Source: Desulfuromonas sp. (lineage in GTDB: Bacteria > Desulfobacterota > Desulfuromonadia > Desulfuromonadales > Geopsychrobacteraceae). Taken from it: a stretch of DNA of 64,000 bases. Of this stretch, positions 42,748-52,183 are shown one piece after another. The first letter of the stretch is position 1, and each line of letters opens with the position of its first letter. The stretch spans positions 1 to 64,000 of the forward strand of contig PKUD01000090.1 in NCBI GenBank assembly GCA_002869695.1, written 5' to 3'. The position numbers and the translations under genes are program-made. The notes beneath the pieces were generated by a model. It saw only the letters and a program-made list of their open reading frames with translations. It ran no database searches and had not been told where the DNA came from.

Positions 42748-43755
42748 TTAGCGGTAACCGGCGCGGTCCATCAGGCGAATTGCAGCGGTCTGCAATTCAC
42801 CAGCCCTGGAGAGGTTGAACTGGCTTTGCTGAAAGTGGCCCCAGGCGTCCACTTCAGGATTGTTGGCGACGCGCGGGTTGACGGGATACTCGAGATTGGC
42901 GTCGGCATACAGGTTCTGTGCTTTCTCGGAGGAGAGCCACTCAAGGAATTTGATAGCTTCAGCACGGTTCTTGCCGTGTGTTGTGACGCCAGCACCTGAC
43001 ACATTGACATGAACGCCGCCGCTCTGCTGATTCGGCCAGTAAAGGGCCAGCTTGAGATCCGGGTTCTTGCGCAGCAGGCGACCGAAATAGTAGGTATTGA
43101 CAATACCGACATCACCCTGCCCGGCAACGATGGCTTCCATGACCTTGGTATCGTTGGAAAAAGGCGGAGCGGCCAGGTTCGCGACCCAGGATCGCACCAG
43201 TTGCTCGGTCAGTTTTTCGCCATGTTCTGCAATCAGCATTGCGACCAGTGACTGGTTATAGACCTTCTTCGAGGTTCTCAGCAGAAGACGGTTGTTCCAG
43301 TGAGCGTCGCCGAGGGACTCATACGTGGAGAGTTCCTGCGGATTGACCCGCTCGGTGCTGTAGACGATCGTTCTTGCTCTTAACGAAAGTCCAAACCACC
43401 GGCTCTGTGGGTCGCGAAGATGTTCGGGAACATTATTCCCAAGAGTTGCCGATGTGACCGGCAGCAGCAGCCCCTCATTGGCCGCATGCCAGAGGTTGCC
43501 GGCATCGACCGTGATCAGCAGATCGGCACGGGTATTTTTACCTTCTGCTTTCAATCGCTGCAGCAGGGGACCGGCCTTGTCGGTGACAAAGGTTATTTCG
43601 GTTCCGGTTTCCTTCTTATAGGCTTCGAACAGGGGCTTGATCAGATGCTCTTTGCGGGCTGAGTAGACGACCAGTTCAGCAGCAAGCGCCTGGCCAAGGG
43701 GAACCGTGAGAAAAATTAAAATTACCAGCAGAACAGTTTTGCGCAGATTGTACAT
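42748..43755 (-). CDS. fbpA: periplasmic ferric iron-binding protein
   Basis: 335 residues from the ATG at 43755 (GGAGAAG nine bases upstream). Signal peptide ends near LGQALAAE. The mature start ELVVYSARKEHLIKPLFEAYKKETG is typical of FbpA/AfuA-type transferrin-like proteins, as is the segment GQGDVGIVNTYYFGRLLRK with the conserved Tyr-Tyr iron ligands. It captures free or citrate-bound Fe3+ in the periplasm. A Fur-like box just upstream fits iron repression of the fbpABC operon. Confidence 0.92.
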   Translation of the reverse strand: MYNLRKTVLLVILIFLTVPLGQALAAELVVYSARKEHLIKPLFEAYKKETGTEITFVTDKAGPLLQRLKAEGKNTRADLLITVDAGNLWHAANEGLLLPVTSATLGNNVPEHLRDPQSRWFGLSLRARTIVYSTERVNPQELSTYESLGDAHWNNRLLLRTSKKVYNQSLVAMLIAEHGEKLTEQLVRSWVANLAAPPFSNDTKVMEAIVAGQGDVGIVNTYYFGRLLRKNPDLKLALYWPNQQSGGVHVNVSGAGVTTHGKNRAEAIKFLEWLSSEKAQNLYADANLEYPVNPRVANNPEVDAWGHFQQSQFNLSRAGELQTAAIRLMDRAGYR

Positions 43756-43783
43756 TGTCTTTTCTTCTCCCATTTTGATGATT

Positions 43784-43800
43784 ATGAAAACCGTTTTCAT
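43784..43800. promoter_or_regulatory. Fur-box-like operator of fbpABC
   Basis: ATGAAAACNGTTTTCAT, eight-base arms around one base, embedded in ATTAT-rich flanks and ending about 30 bp before the fbpA start. It resembles the Fur consensus hexamers in inverted array. Confidence 0.7.
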
Positions 43801-43919
43801 TATACGCAAAAGGGAGCCGTGACTGTCAAGTAAATACTACTACAGGAGTCAAGAATTATATTAACTATATATTACCAATTCAGTAATGAATAGAGGGGAC
43901 TTAGAAGATATTTTAATAT

Positions 43920-43953
43920 CAGTGCGCCAGACGCTAAGGCGTCTGGCGCACTG
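43920..43953 (-). terminator. 15-bp perfect palindrome after the DUF5666 operon
   Basis: CAGTGCGCCAGACGC pairs with GCGTCTGGCGCACTG around TAAG, just beyond the stop at 43959. An AT-rich tract but no pure T run follows on the minus strand. Probably the operon terminator. Confidence 0.7.
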
Positions 43954-43958
43954 CCTGG

Positions 43959-45437
43959 TCAATCGGCCAGTTCGAGTTCGATCTGATCCCACTCGTTGTC
44001 TCTGTAACGGGCCTTGACGATGTCCCCAACCTTCAGGCTGGCAAAGAAGCTCGCGCGAGTGACCTCTGCGTCCTCGATCTCGAAGTCGCTGTCACCAGGT
44101 GCGTCGCTCATGGTCGAAGTATCAACTACAATCACGCCGTTGGCTCCATCCAGGTCAAGGATTTCCACCAATGGAGCGGCGATCCGTACCACCGGTGCCT
44201 GGAAGATCTGGCGGTCAGGGTCGCCCGCATCATCTTCGGCACGGGTTGCCAACAGGTTCGCTCCAGCGAGCTGGCGGGCTCGTACCTTGAACTCTCCGGG
44301 ACCTTCTCCGCCTGTGGTCTCGTCACGGGTCAGGGCACTATCAATGATGATGGTCAGGTTCGGGCCATCCGGATTGTCGATAGTCAGTTCATTGCCGACT
44401 CTGTTGCCCGGCCCCTCGTAACGAAAACTACTCTTGAATTTGACTTTTTCAGCCAGCAGGACGCCACCGGAAATCGGTCCTTCGGCTTCAACTTTCACGC
44501 CGTTGATCAGCTCAGTTTCATCACCACCCAGGAACTGTGCGGCTGCATAATTGACCAGCTGTCCCCTGACCTTGAAAGTTTTAGCGCTGGTGTCCAGGTC
44601 GACAATCAGTCCTTCAACTTCGAATTCAGGGTGGTCGTCGAAACCGCTTTTCACCTCGACACCTGTTGCGACGAAAGTTTCTGCCGCATTCAGGTTGCCT
44701 TTAACTTCTACCAGTGATCCTTCCACGAGGAGACCGTCACGCGGGGTCACGTTGCTGTAGTCGACCAGTTGACTGCCGATCATAAAGGTAGGCGCGGAGA
44801 GGCTGACCGCCTTGCCGGTCAGTTCAAACGCATCGGCGGGCAGACCGGTAGCACTGTTGGCTTTCCACTCGATATAGCTGGCCTGAACCTTTCCATTGCC
44901 GTCGGGCAGTCCGTGAACTTCAATCACCATGCCGTTGGCCAGGGTACCGAGATTGCTATTGAGAACCGTGTCGTCAACAACCGTCATGCCGGGTGCGGCA
45001 ATAACCATCTGTCCGAGGACGGTGAAAGTATAAACCTCACCTGCCTGGTTGAGGTTGGCGACGGGACCGTCCAAGGTACTGTCAACGAAAACTCTTGTTG
45101 CCGTGCCGTTGCCATTGTCATCAATGGAACCCTCGATTTCGACTTCCATCCCCCGGCTGAGATGATCCTCGTTGTTGGTGTTGGTCAGTTCGAACTCTGT
45201 ACCGTCTTCAATTTCAAGGGTAGCCCCCCCGGTATGGAACCGCACACCGTTGACAATGATACTACCGAAACCGGTGATTTGTCCGGCAGAAACACTGGCA
45301 GAAGGGGATGATGGTGTGGACCCGTCCGAAGAACCGCCTCCCCCGCATCCGGTCAGACCGATTATCATGACGCTGATAAGGGTCATAAGAGACAAGGGAA
45401 CCAATCGACTCAAATTGCTAAATAATGCTGCTTTCAT
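43959..45437 (-). CDS. DUF5666-type repeat lipoprotein
   Basis: 492 residues from the ATG at 45437 (AAGGAG upstream). Lipobox GLTGC with a following GGGGSSDGS flexible linker. The rest is built of repeated small beta domains of about 60-70 residues, each with a pattern such as GQITGFGSIIVNGVRF, MEVEIEGSIDDNG, VEGSLVEVKGNLN, as in DUF5666. Such proteins are surface or periplasmic lipoproteins of unknown role. The C-terminus VKARYRDNEWDQIELELAD is nearly the same as in the next gene, showing common descent. Confidence 0.8.
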   Translation of the reverse strand: MKAALFSNLSRLVPLSLMTLISVMIIGLTGCGGGGSSDGSTPSSPSASVSAGQITGFGSIIVNGVRFHTGGATLEIEDGTEFELTNTNNEDHLSRGMEVEIEGSIDDNGNGTATRVFVDSTLDGPVANLNQAGEVYTFTVLGQMVIAAPGMTVVDDTVLNSNLGTLANGMVIEVHGLPDGNGKVQASYIEWKANSATGLPADAFELTGKAVSLSAPTFMIGSQLVDYSNVTPRDGLLVEGSLVEVKGNLNAAETFVATGVEVKSGFDDHPEFEVEGLIVDLDTSAKTFKVRGQLVNYAAAQFLGGDETELINGVKVEAEGPISGGVLLAEKVKFKSSFRYEGPGNRVGNELTIDNPDGPNLTIIIDSALTRDETTGGEGPGEFKVRARQLAGANLLATRAEDDAGDPDRQIFQAPVVRIAAPLVEILDLDGANGVIVVDTSTMSDAPGDSDFEIEDAEVTRASFFASLKVGDIVKARYRDNEWDQIELELAD

Positions 45438-45513
45438 GATGGAACTCCTTTCTATGTCAATGTGCGCTCTTCGCACGCTTGGTCATGACGAACATGACAT
45501 CCTGTGGTTATTT

Positions 45514-46947
45514 TCAGTCTTCCAGATCTAACTGATCCCACTCGTTGTCTCTGTGACGAGCCTTGACCAGTGTGCTGCTGTTGGCCTGCAGTTCGGCAAA
45601 AAACTCGGTCAGGGTGATTTGGACATCCTCTCTCGACAGATCCGGACCAACGGCATCGATATTGACTCCGAGAATGTTGATAATTGTTCCATTAGTGTTT
45701 TCCACCGGCCCCTGTAGAATCATTCTGTCATCAGGTGTCTCTTCGCGGAACCGGGTCGCGAGTACACTTCCAACTGCACCGGCGAGTATCCGGCCTTCCA
45801 CCCTGACATAATCTCCGCTGAGAAGATCGGCGAAGGGAGTGTCCTCTTCGGTCACTGCCGGGTCGACACGGACCTCGACGGTTGTCGTTCCACTCAGGTC
45901 GTCCGGGTAAGTCATGGTAAAACTGCTGCCGGATACGCCAGACACAGGACCCTCCAACTTCAGGTTCTCTTTGAGCTCAATCTTTTCGGCCGAGATAATA
46001 CCGCCGACCAAAGACCCTTCGGCTTCGATCTTGACCCCGTTCAGCAGGTCTTCCGCGGCCCCACCAGAAAACTTGGTTGCCGCGCTGTATTGAACAGTCT
46101 GGCCGTTGACCAGAAACGTCTCACCGGCTGTAATCGGACCACTCACGGCCGAAACGAAACCCTCGACCTCAGCATAATCGGCGGCGTCGATACTCAATCC
46201 GGCGGCTTCCAGGTTGACCGAAGTGGCATTCAGTGTTTTGCTGCCAGAGTTGTAGCTGGTCCCTTCAGCCTTTACGGTATCGCCATCCTGCAATGCTGGC
46301 ATGCTGCTTCCGGTTACCGTCAGGTTCCCAATGGTGAAGGTGCTGGAATTAACCACCTTGACGGTTCCGACGACCTCGAACATCCCGGCCGGTTTCACTT
46401 CGACATAGGTCGCTTCGATCTGCCCGTCAGCCCGACGGAAGCCGCTGATCTCAACGAAACCATTGCTCGAATCGATGTTGGCAAAGGTCAGTGTGTCATC
46501 GAATTTCGTCAGGCCATCTTCAACAACCACCTGCTGGGCAAGAATGGTCAGAACCTTGATCGAGGCTGATTCTGAGGTGGAGGAATCAATGGTTCCTTCC
46601 ACGAGATCATGAAAAACAATTTCACTCGCCTGGCCGGTCAGACCACCTTCATCCAGGTTGCCCTTGACCTCAAGGACCATGCCGACCCGGGTCGACTGTT
46701 CGACTTCGCTGAGGACCTCTATCTCTCCATCGCGCTCGAACGTTGCCCCCGCAACGCTGTATTCGACACCGTTGACGAAAATACTGCCCTTGGCAGTGAC
46801 GCTCCCCGCTGCGATGACACCGGTACCGCCGATCCCGCCGTCGGCGAGGGAGGTACCGCCCCCTCCAACGTCACATGCTGACAGAGATCCGAGCAGGAAA
46901 GCCGCCATTGCTGCCCAGATTCCCAACCTTGAATATCTCCGTATCAT
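45514..46947 (-). CDS. DUF5666-type repeat lipoprotein (paralogue)
   Basis: 477 residues. Lipobox LSAC followed by DVGGGG. Serial beta domains again: GSVTAKGSIFVNGVEY, VLEVKGNLDEGGL, TVKAEGTSYNSGSK, VKIEAEGSLVGGI, ending VKARHRDNEWDQLDLED. A tandem paralogue of the gene at 43959, 76 bases upstream of it. Its start overlaps the end of the DUF6502 gene by four bases, so it is translationally coupled to it. Function unknown; the pair may coat or decorate the outer membrane. Confidence 0.82.
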   Translation of the reverse strand: MIRRYSRLGIWAAMAAFLLGSLSACDVGGGGTSLADGGIGGTGVIAAGSVTAKGSIFVNGVEYSVAGATFERDGEIEVLSEVEQSTRVGMVLEVKGNLDEGGLTGQASEIVFHDLVEGTIDSSTSESASIKVLTILAQQVVVEDGLTKFDDTLTFANIDSSNGFVEISGFRRADGQIEATYVEVKPAGMFEVVGTVKVVNSSTFTIGNLTVTGSSMPALQDGDTVKAEGTSYNSGSKTLNATSVNLEAAGLSIDAADYAEVEGFVSAVSGPITAGETFLVNGQTVQYSAATKFSGGAAEDLLNGVKIEAEGSLVGGIISAEKIELKENLKLEGPVSGVSGSSFTMTYPDDLSGTTTVEVRVDPAVTEEDTPFADLLSGDYVRVEGRILAGAVGSVLATRFREETPDDRMILQGPVENTNGTIINILGVNIDAVGPDLSREDVQITLTEFFAELQANSSTLVKARHRDNEWDQLDLED

Positions 46948-47783
46948 GATGAATTCCTTTCCTTATTGAGTTTCTGGGCTTCGCCAAGATCATTGTCAAA
47001 ATAATAGATTCCCACACCGGCTCTCCAACGTCCTTCCCCATCCATCTCTGGATTCAGATCCCGGTCGCAGCCGGACAGGAATCGATCGAACTCTTCAAGG
47101 AGCTGCTGGTTTTTCTCGGCTGCCATTTTTTTGAACTTTACTACCGCTTCAAACGGCAGATTGTCATAGGCGACCTTGCGCTGGTAGAGCGGACCCTGCG
47201 GATCCGCTGTCAGGTTACGGTCAATCGTTCGAATCAGATCACCGACGTCCGTCCCGAGGATCTCCAGTTTCTCGTGAACATCGGCCTGAGGCACGTAGGC
47301 GCGGGTCAACAGTTTCACCCTGCCGTGCTCGGTAAGTTCAACGGCGCCGACCCGCACCAGTTCATCAAGAATGGCACGGGTCGGGACATCACCGCTGAAG
47401 TGTTTGACCAGATCAGTGAAAGTCACCTGGCCATGCTCGATGGGCAGCTCAAGTGGTCGCCCTGATTTATCATGAAACCGGTCCCGGCGAACCCAGGCGG
47501 AGATGACCCGAGCCGCACGATTGTAGCGTGAGCCCGTATCGCGTCCCTGATCAAAATCGAGGTTGCGGAGGCGATGTACTTCCTTGCGGGAAAGACCGGT
47601 GATTATTGATGCACGGCTGTCACTCGGCTTACGCCCTTCAATAGCGAATTCCTTGATCGCCAGATCGACATAAAGCCAGCGCGCCAATTCGGCAAAAGTT
47701 CCGAAAGGGATACCGTTTCGCAGCAGCATACGAATTAACGGGCGAAGCAGTTTGGTGATAGCACGAGAGATTGCGTCCTGCAT
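46944..47783 (-). CDS. DUF6502-family protein
   Basis: 279 residues from the ATG at 47783 (AAGGAG eight bases upstream; the TTG start 30 bases earlier lies inside a dyad and is rejected). The N-terminus is helical (ISRAITKLLRPLIRMLLRNG) with GTFAELARWLYVDLA and GLSRKEVHRLR, the DUF6502 pattern, which looks like a winged-helix or sigma-like DNA-contacting region. No signal peptide. From memory, DUF6502 genes often neighbour DUF5666 lipoprotein genes, so a regulatory role for the operon is plausible but not proven. First gene of the operon. Confidence 0.78.
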   Translation of the reverse strand: MQDAISRAITKLLRPLIRMLLRNGIPFGTFAELARWLYVDLAIKEFAIEGRKPSDSRASIITGLSRKEVHRLRNLDFDQGRDTGSRYNRAARVISAWVRRDRFHDKSGRPLELPIEHGQVTFTDLVKHFSGDVPTRAILDELVRVGAVELTEHGRVKLLTRAYVPQADVHEKLEILGTDVGDLIRTIDRNLTADPQGPLYQRKVAYDNLPFEAVVKFKKMAAEKNQQLLEEFDRFLSGCDRDLNPEMDGEGRWRAGVGIYYFDNDLGEAQKLNKERNSS

Positions 47784-47793
47784 GTCTTGCTCC

Positions 47794-47815
47794 TTTTGGG
47801 AATATAATCCCAAAA
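47794..47815. promoter_or_regulatory. dyad over the probable -10 of the DUF6502 operon
   Basis: TTTTGGGA and TCCCAAAA, perfect eight-base arms, flank the six bases TTATAT (read on the minus strand), which look like a -10 element. The dyad ends ten bases before the operon's start codon. Candidate repressor site or attenuating hairpin. Confidence 0.5.
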
Positions 47816-48493
47816 ACAGGAAAGGGAGTCAAGCGAAAAATGACTAATGTGGTCATTAATATGGAAATATGCGATTATTCAGCCGCTTGGGAGATTCTTA
47901 TTATAGAAAATGAGGAATGAATCGATGTTAAAATCCAACGTTAACCAGAGAACGACTAAACATTTTACGATGGACTACAACCTCGAGAAACAATTCTGCG
48001 GGGTTTGTCATCTAAAAGTCGCTTCCGATAGATGACTGCTTTGGGTGCCATCCTGACGTTAAAAACCAATGAGGCTACTATCAATTTTCGCTAAGCTATA
48101 GAGTGTGACCATGGGGCAGGTCGGCATGATGAACTGATGACAGAAATTTTCGAGCCGATCAACTTAATTTCACATAGTATATAAGCTGACAGCGGTCACT
48201 TTTTCTGGAATGGCTGCTGTTGTTTTAATAGGTCTAAGAGGGAATCTGTGCGCATACGAAGAATCCGCTACTGATTTCGCTCAGCGGGTCGGGACACGCC
48301 TGAGTTATAAAAAAAGACCCTAGGAGGACGACATGAGCAGCAAGCGTTTTGGTACTTTGGGGCACTGTGAGGCATAGGCCTGGGGGACTTACTAAGGGGG
48401 TTATATTGTTCAAGACGAGAAAAAGCGGTGTGCCCTGGAATTACAGGACTATTGTCCTCAGATTCCCCCCGGAGTTTGTTAAATTGACGCCTG
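47816..48493. other. gap with short coding remnants, one with a heme motif
   Basis: No full gene. A plus-strand 36-codon frame at 47925-48035, with GAGG nine bases before its ATG, contains one CGVCH heme-binding motif but lacks a signal peptide. At 48333-48377 a strong TAGGAGG precedes a 14-codon frame (MSSKRFGTLGHCEA). Both look like 5' pieces of lost genes, or small peptides. The rest is AT-rich and shows nothing else. Confidence 0.35.
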
Positions 48494-50749
48494 CTATGTC
48501 CCAGCATCATTGTTGACGGGGACACCCTGACGGTATACGACCCGAGAAACAATCTTCCCATCCTTGTCCCATGTGATCTGTTGACCATGGGGTATGCCGC
48601 GCTCGACATCCAGGAAACGTTTGAGTCGGCCATTTTCGTAGAATTCAACCTCGATACCGTCAGGTAATTGCCTGCCATGATCATCAGGGCGCACTTGGAC
48701 TATTCTCCGCGGAGCTGAAGACGCATAGCTGTCGAGAACAATTTCAGCCGGTTCCTCGTCAAGTTTTTCTTTCAATTGCGGACGAAGCTCTTCTAACGTC
48801 TTTTGAGCATGAGTGTTTTGAGGGTTGAGGGTCAATGCCTTCTGCAGGCTTGGATAGGCAATTCTGTGGCGGTCCCTCATGGCCATAACGGTACCGAAAA
48901 GATCATGGATATGATCATCGTCAGGCAGATAGCTGCTGGCCAGAAGAAAATTCGCGGCAGCCTTTTCCCGTTCATGATAGGGGGCTCCCAGGAGAATTTT
49001 CCCCAGGTTTAAACGAAGATCAATGGCACCGGTTAAACGACGATCTGTTGCATCGGGGACCTTCTCCAGGGCTGAATAGATCTGCGTCAATGCGCGTTGA
49101 GGTTGCCCCTTCTTCAAAGACGCTGTTACCAGAATGGATGTGGAATTAATCACAACCGGCCCATCGTCGCCGGCTACTTCTATCGCCTGACGGGCAAGGC
49201 GCTCGGCATCACTCGTCTTCCCGGCCCATGAAAAGACCCGCGCCAAGTTTGCCAAGGCATAACCATGTCGTGCAGCATCAATCCTGCTTCTGATTTTCCT
49301 GTCGACAGCTGCAATCATGGCATTATCCACTCTTGCACCAGGCGGAACCATCTCCTTTTCGATCATTTTGTTGATCAACGCCACAGCCAGGATTTTGTGC
49401 CCTTCGATCGTCGGGTGGACATGGTCAAGGAAATACTCCCTGCCAGGAATAGCATGACCTTTTCCCTGAAGCATGAGGCGTTTCAGCAGGTCGACATAAT
49501 CGACCACCTCCACCTGCTGCTTTTCGGCAACCTGCAGGACGACATGACGCATTGGAGTCAAGGCGCGCAATGGGACAATATCCTCATCCCTGGCCTGGCG
49601 AAAGGCCGTTGCGGCGTCATTGAACCGTTTCAGCTCGAACAATAGCTTCCCCCGTAAAAATTCCAGGGAGGCATGATGGGGGTCCAACCTGGCAGCCGAT
49701 TCCACCAGCTGCAGCGCGGCATTCAGATTATTCTGCTGGAACTCCTTGATGGCCCTGGTCAACAGCTCTTTCACCTGCTGCTGCTCCCTTTGATCAAGGC
49801 CTGAACCGTGCTCACTTTTAAAAGGAGAACAATCTTTAAGATTCGAAGCAGGCGTAACAAAGAGAACCTGCGCATGAACCGACCGGGCCATCGCCACCAT
49901 ACGTTGCAGACTCAGGCGGTAATGCTCCAGAATATTGGTCTTTAATGACTCATCACGCGTGTAACTCTCCAGACCAATGGAGTTATCCAATATGGCATTC
50001 ACCTCACCGGCAAGATTGCTCGGCTTGGCTTCGCTCGAGCGTGGGGAGATATCCAGTTTCTGGAGAGAGGCTTGCATCGCGGACCAGGTTCGTGTCCTTG
50101 CCAGCAAAGCGGCGACTTGCCTGACTGCAGAGGGAATTTCCTTGATTTTTTTATAGGTGCGTTCTTCGAGGAACTCATTGTGCCCGGTATAAATAATAAA
50201 CAGGTCTGGCTGATAATTAACGAGTTCCTCCATCAGGTGAGCCACCCGGTAGCTGGCATAGCTTATGCCCCCGGCGTTGATGACCTCCCACTTTTTGCCC
50301 GGATCAACGGCTGGCAGAAGTTCGCGGAGATATCCTGGAAATGAGGTGGAATCATCATAAGGACGCCCGTATGTGGTTGATCCCCCCAGACAGAAAATTC
50401 GATACGCCTCCGGTGATTTTGTCCGCGCAAATTGCTGTTTGTTGAAAAAATTTGTTCTGTTGGGCGCCGTGGTCATTAACTGACGGTCTTCACCCCCTGC
50501 GGAAGCCACGAACAGGGGCACATTGGAGGCAAAGCCGACAAAGGGGTCTTCATTCTGGATGGCGGGTTTCAGACCAAACAGGGCCAAGCAGCCCTCAAGC
50601 AAAAGGAAAAAGACGACGGGCGCAGCGACGAATAACAATACAGCCTGCCACAGAGGCGTTCTCCGGGATTCTTTCGGCGGGGAATTTGAATCTGGAAGGG
50701 GTTCGGGATTATGCTTTTTTCCACCCTTCGAACGGTTGAGTTTGGACAT
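48494..50749 (-). CDS. SGNH-hydrolase/TPR protein with YwqK-like tail
   Basis: 751 residues. One N-terminal membrane helix (about 35-55). SGNH esterase blocks: FCLGGSTTYG (Ser), YTGHNEF (Asn/Gly) and FLDHVHPTIEGH (Asp-His) near residue 435, with an intervening TPR-like helical stretch (about 325-385). A second TPR region follows (about 490-650), and the C-terminal 60 residues carry MORN/YwqK-like repeats (GIEVEFYENGRLKRF, GQQITWDKDGKIV). It is inner-membrane anchored with the enzyme part outside. It may modify a surface polysaccharide or cell-wall group; substrate unknown. AGAGGAAC precedes the start. Confidence 0.8.
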   Translation of the reverse strand: MSKLNRSKGGKKHNPEPLPDSNSPPKESRRTPLWQAVLLFVAAPVVFFLLLEGCLALFGLKPAIQNEDPFVGFASNVPLFVASAGGEDRQLMTTAPNRTNFFNKQQFARTKSPEAYRIFCLGGSTTYGRPYDDSTSFPGYLRELLPAVDPGKKWEVINAGGISYASYRVAHLMEELVNYQPDLFIIYTGHNEFLEERTYKKIKEIPSAVRQVAALLARTRTWSAMQASLQKLDISPRSSEAKPSNLAGEVNAILDNSIGLESYTRDESLKTNILEHYRLSLQRMVAMARSVHAQVLFVTPASNLKDCSPFKSEHGSGLDQREQQQVKELLTRAIKEFQQNNLNAALQLVESAARLDPHHASLEFLRGKLLFELKRFNDAATAFRQARDEDIVPLRALTPMRHVVLQVAEKQQVEVVDYVDLLKRLMLQGKGHAIPGREYFLDHVHPTIEGHKILAVALINKMIEKEMVPPGARVDNAMIAAVDRKIRSRIDAARHGYALANLARVFSWAGKTSDAERLARQAIEVAGDDGPVVINSTSILVTASLKKGQPQRALTQIYSALEKVPDATDRRLTGAIDLRLNLGKILLGAPYHEREKAAANFLLASSYLPDDDHIHDLFGTVMAMRDRHRIAYPSLQKALTLNPQNTHAQKTLEELRPQLKEKLDEEPAEIVLDSYASSAPRRIVQVRPDDHGRQLPDGIEVEFYENGRLKRFLDVERGIPHGQQITWDKDGKIVSRVVYRQGVPVNNDAGT

Positions 50750-51053
50750 GTTCCTCTTTCACACGTTAGTGGCTCCACCCATTATCAAACAGGTGCCGGG
50801 AAATCAGTCGGAACGGTTAATGATTATCGAAGTTCATAAAAGTACCTGCTAAACAAACCGCCTTTCAAACCAGCTACTTACGTTTAATTCACAAACAAGC
50901 AGAGCAAGGGAAGTTGGGGACACAGAACCCTTTTTATGGTTGTTTACAGGCCCCACTCCTTGACCGTAACTGGAATGCATTCCCCGAAGCGCTAGCATTA
51001 AAGAGTTCGCCTAAGGTGCATGGCCTTCCCCCACAGGTTTGCCCAACCCGAGG
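50750..51053. other. gap without recognised features
   Basis: 304 bases between the SGNH/TPR gene start and the end of the Rap1a-like gene. Presumably holds the promoter of the former; no palindrome, RNA gene or credible ORF was seen. Confidence 0.4.
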
Positions 51054-51437
51054 TTAAGGTTCTGGGCTTTTCTGTTCGCAAGGAAAGGCTTCCAACTGTG
51101 CAGCGAGAACGAGCACCGTGCTCTCCTTATCCAAATCTTTTTGATGTTTATCTAAATATTCAAGAACGACTCTTGCCTGTTGCCCGAGGGTGACTCCATT
51201 GGGTACGCAGTACCCTGTATAGGTGTCCGGAATAAATTCTTTGAAAAGAATGTTCATGTCATTTATTCCCCTGATTTGACCAAAACAGAAACCTACCCTT
51301 ACAAAATCAGACGCTTCCTTGCTGATCGCTTGCTGGCAGTTGTAGAGCAATTCATGTCCATCAAACTTAAACTCATCAGCCCAAAGAGACTGATGTGAGA
51401 AGAGAACAATCAGGAGTGTCAAAATCGGATATTTCAT
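51054..51437 (-). CDS. secreted Rap1a/Tai-like protein
   Basis: 127 residues from the ATG at 51437 (AGGGAAC just before); the frame extends 33 codons further but without signal-peptide character. Signal peptide, residues 1-19 (ending SLWADE). Motifs fit the Rap1a/Tai fold: GHELLYNCQQA, a middle FCFGQIRGINDM, then YCVPNGVTLGQQARVVLEYL and the closing Cys in LEAFPC, giving four conserved Cys for two disulfides. Rap1a proteins are immunity proteins to T6SS amidases, but many stand-alone periplasmic members have no known partner. No effector gene is near. Confidence 0.75.
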   Translation of the reverse strand: MKYPILTLLIVLFSHQSLWADEFKFDGHELLYNCQQAISKEASDFVRVGFCFGQIRGINDMNILFKEFIPDTYTGYCVPNGVTLGQQARVVLEYLDKHQKDLDKESTVLVLAAQLEAFPCEQKSPEP

Positions 51438-51672
51438 TGTTCCCTGTCGCAACAAAGCATAAGGAATAACCGGAAATCTTTGGACTTTTACGCTAGGAAT
51501 GTAACATATTGGCTGCCAACTGTCTCTAGCAACCACAGGGGCTCAACCGGGGAACCCTTTCATAGTGATTCGCCTCTAGTTTTCTGGCCCCCGCTACGTT
51601 ATAAAGAAATACTCGAATGCCAGGTTGCAATTTCCTCCAGAACGTTCAACCTTTTGCCCTCTGCTGATAAAA

Positions 51673-52155
51673 ATGGACCCAGAGCAGGACAAACAATTTA
51701 TGCGGGCTGCGCTCGCAGAGGCTGCCATCGCCAAATCCAAGGGTGAGGTGCCGATCGGTGCGGTGATTGTCCATGAAGGGCGAATCATCGGTCGTGGCCA
51801 TAACCTGCGCGAGACGAGCAACGATCCGACCACCCACGCCGAGATGGTCGCGATTCGCCGGGCGGCTGAACAGATCGGCCACTGGCGCCTGCTCGAGACG
51901 ACCCTCTACGTGACCCTTGAACCCTGCGTCATGTGCATGGGCGCGATCATCCTCGCCCGGATTCCACGGCTGGTCTATGCCAGCCGTGATCCGCGCGCCG
52001 GAGCGGTCGGTTCAATCTATGACTTTTCCCGTGATGAGAGGTTCAACCACAGGGTCGAAGTCACCGAAGGGGTGTTGGGCGAGGAGTGCGGTAAGCTGTT
52101 AAGCGGATTTTTTCAGGAACTTAGGGCTGGAAAAAAATCGCAAAAGACATTATAA
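51673..52155 (+). CDS. tadA: tRNA adenosine(34) deaminase
   Basis: 160 residues from the ATG at 51673 (MDPEQDKQFMRAALAEA). Zinc-dependent cytidine/adenosine deaminase motifs THAEMVAI (catalytic Glu) and EPCVMCMGAI (two zinc Cys). It deaminates A34 to inosine in tRNA-Arg(ACG), and such a tRNA-Arg gene lies at 37805. A tRNA-Ser follows 28 bases after the stop, probably co-transcribed. Confidence 0.93.
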   Translation: MDPEQDKQFMRAALAEAAIAKSKGEVPIGAVIVHEGRIIGRGHNLRETSNDPTTHAEMVAIRRAAEQIGHWRLLETTLYVTLEPCVMCMGAIILARIPRLVYASRDPRAGAVGSIYDFSRDERFNHRVEVTEGVLGEECGKLLSGFFQELRAGKKSQKTL

Positions 52156-52183
52156 AGAGTCTCCGCGCGAGATTGATCCCCAC

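Noticed and set aside
51054-51437. Type VI secretion immunity pair
   Set aside because: The protein looks Rap1a-like, but no amidase effector or T6SS gene is adjacent, so an immunity function is not claimed.
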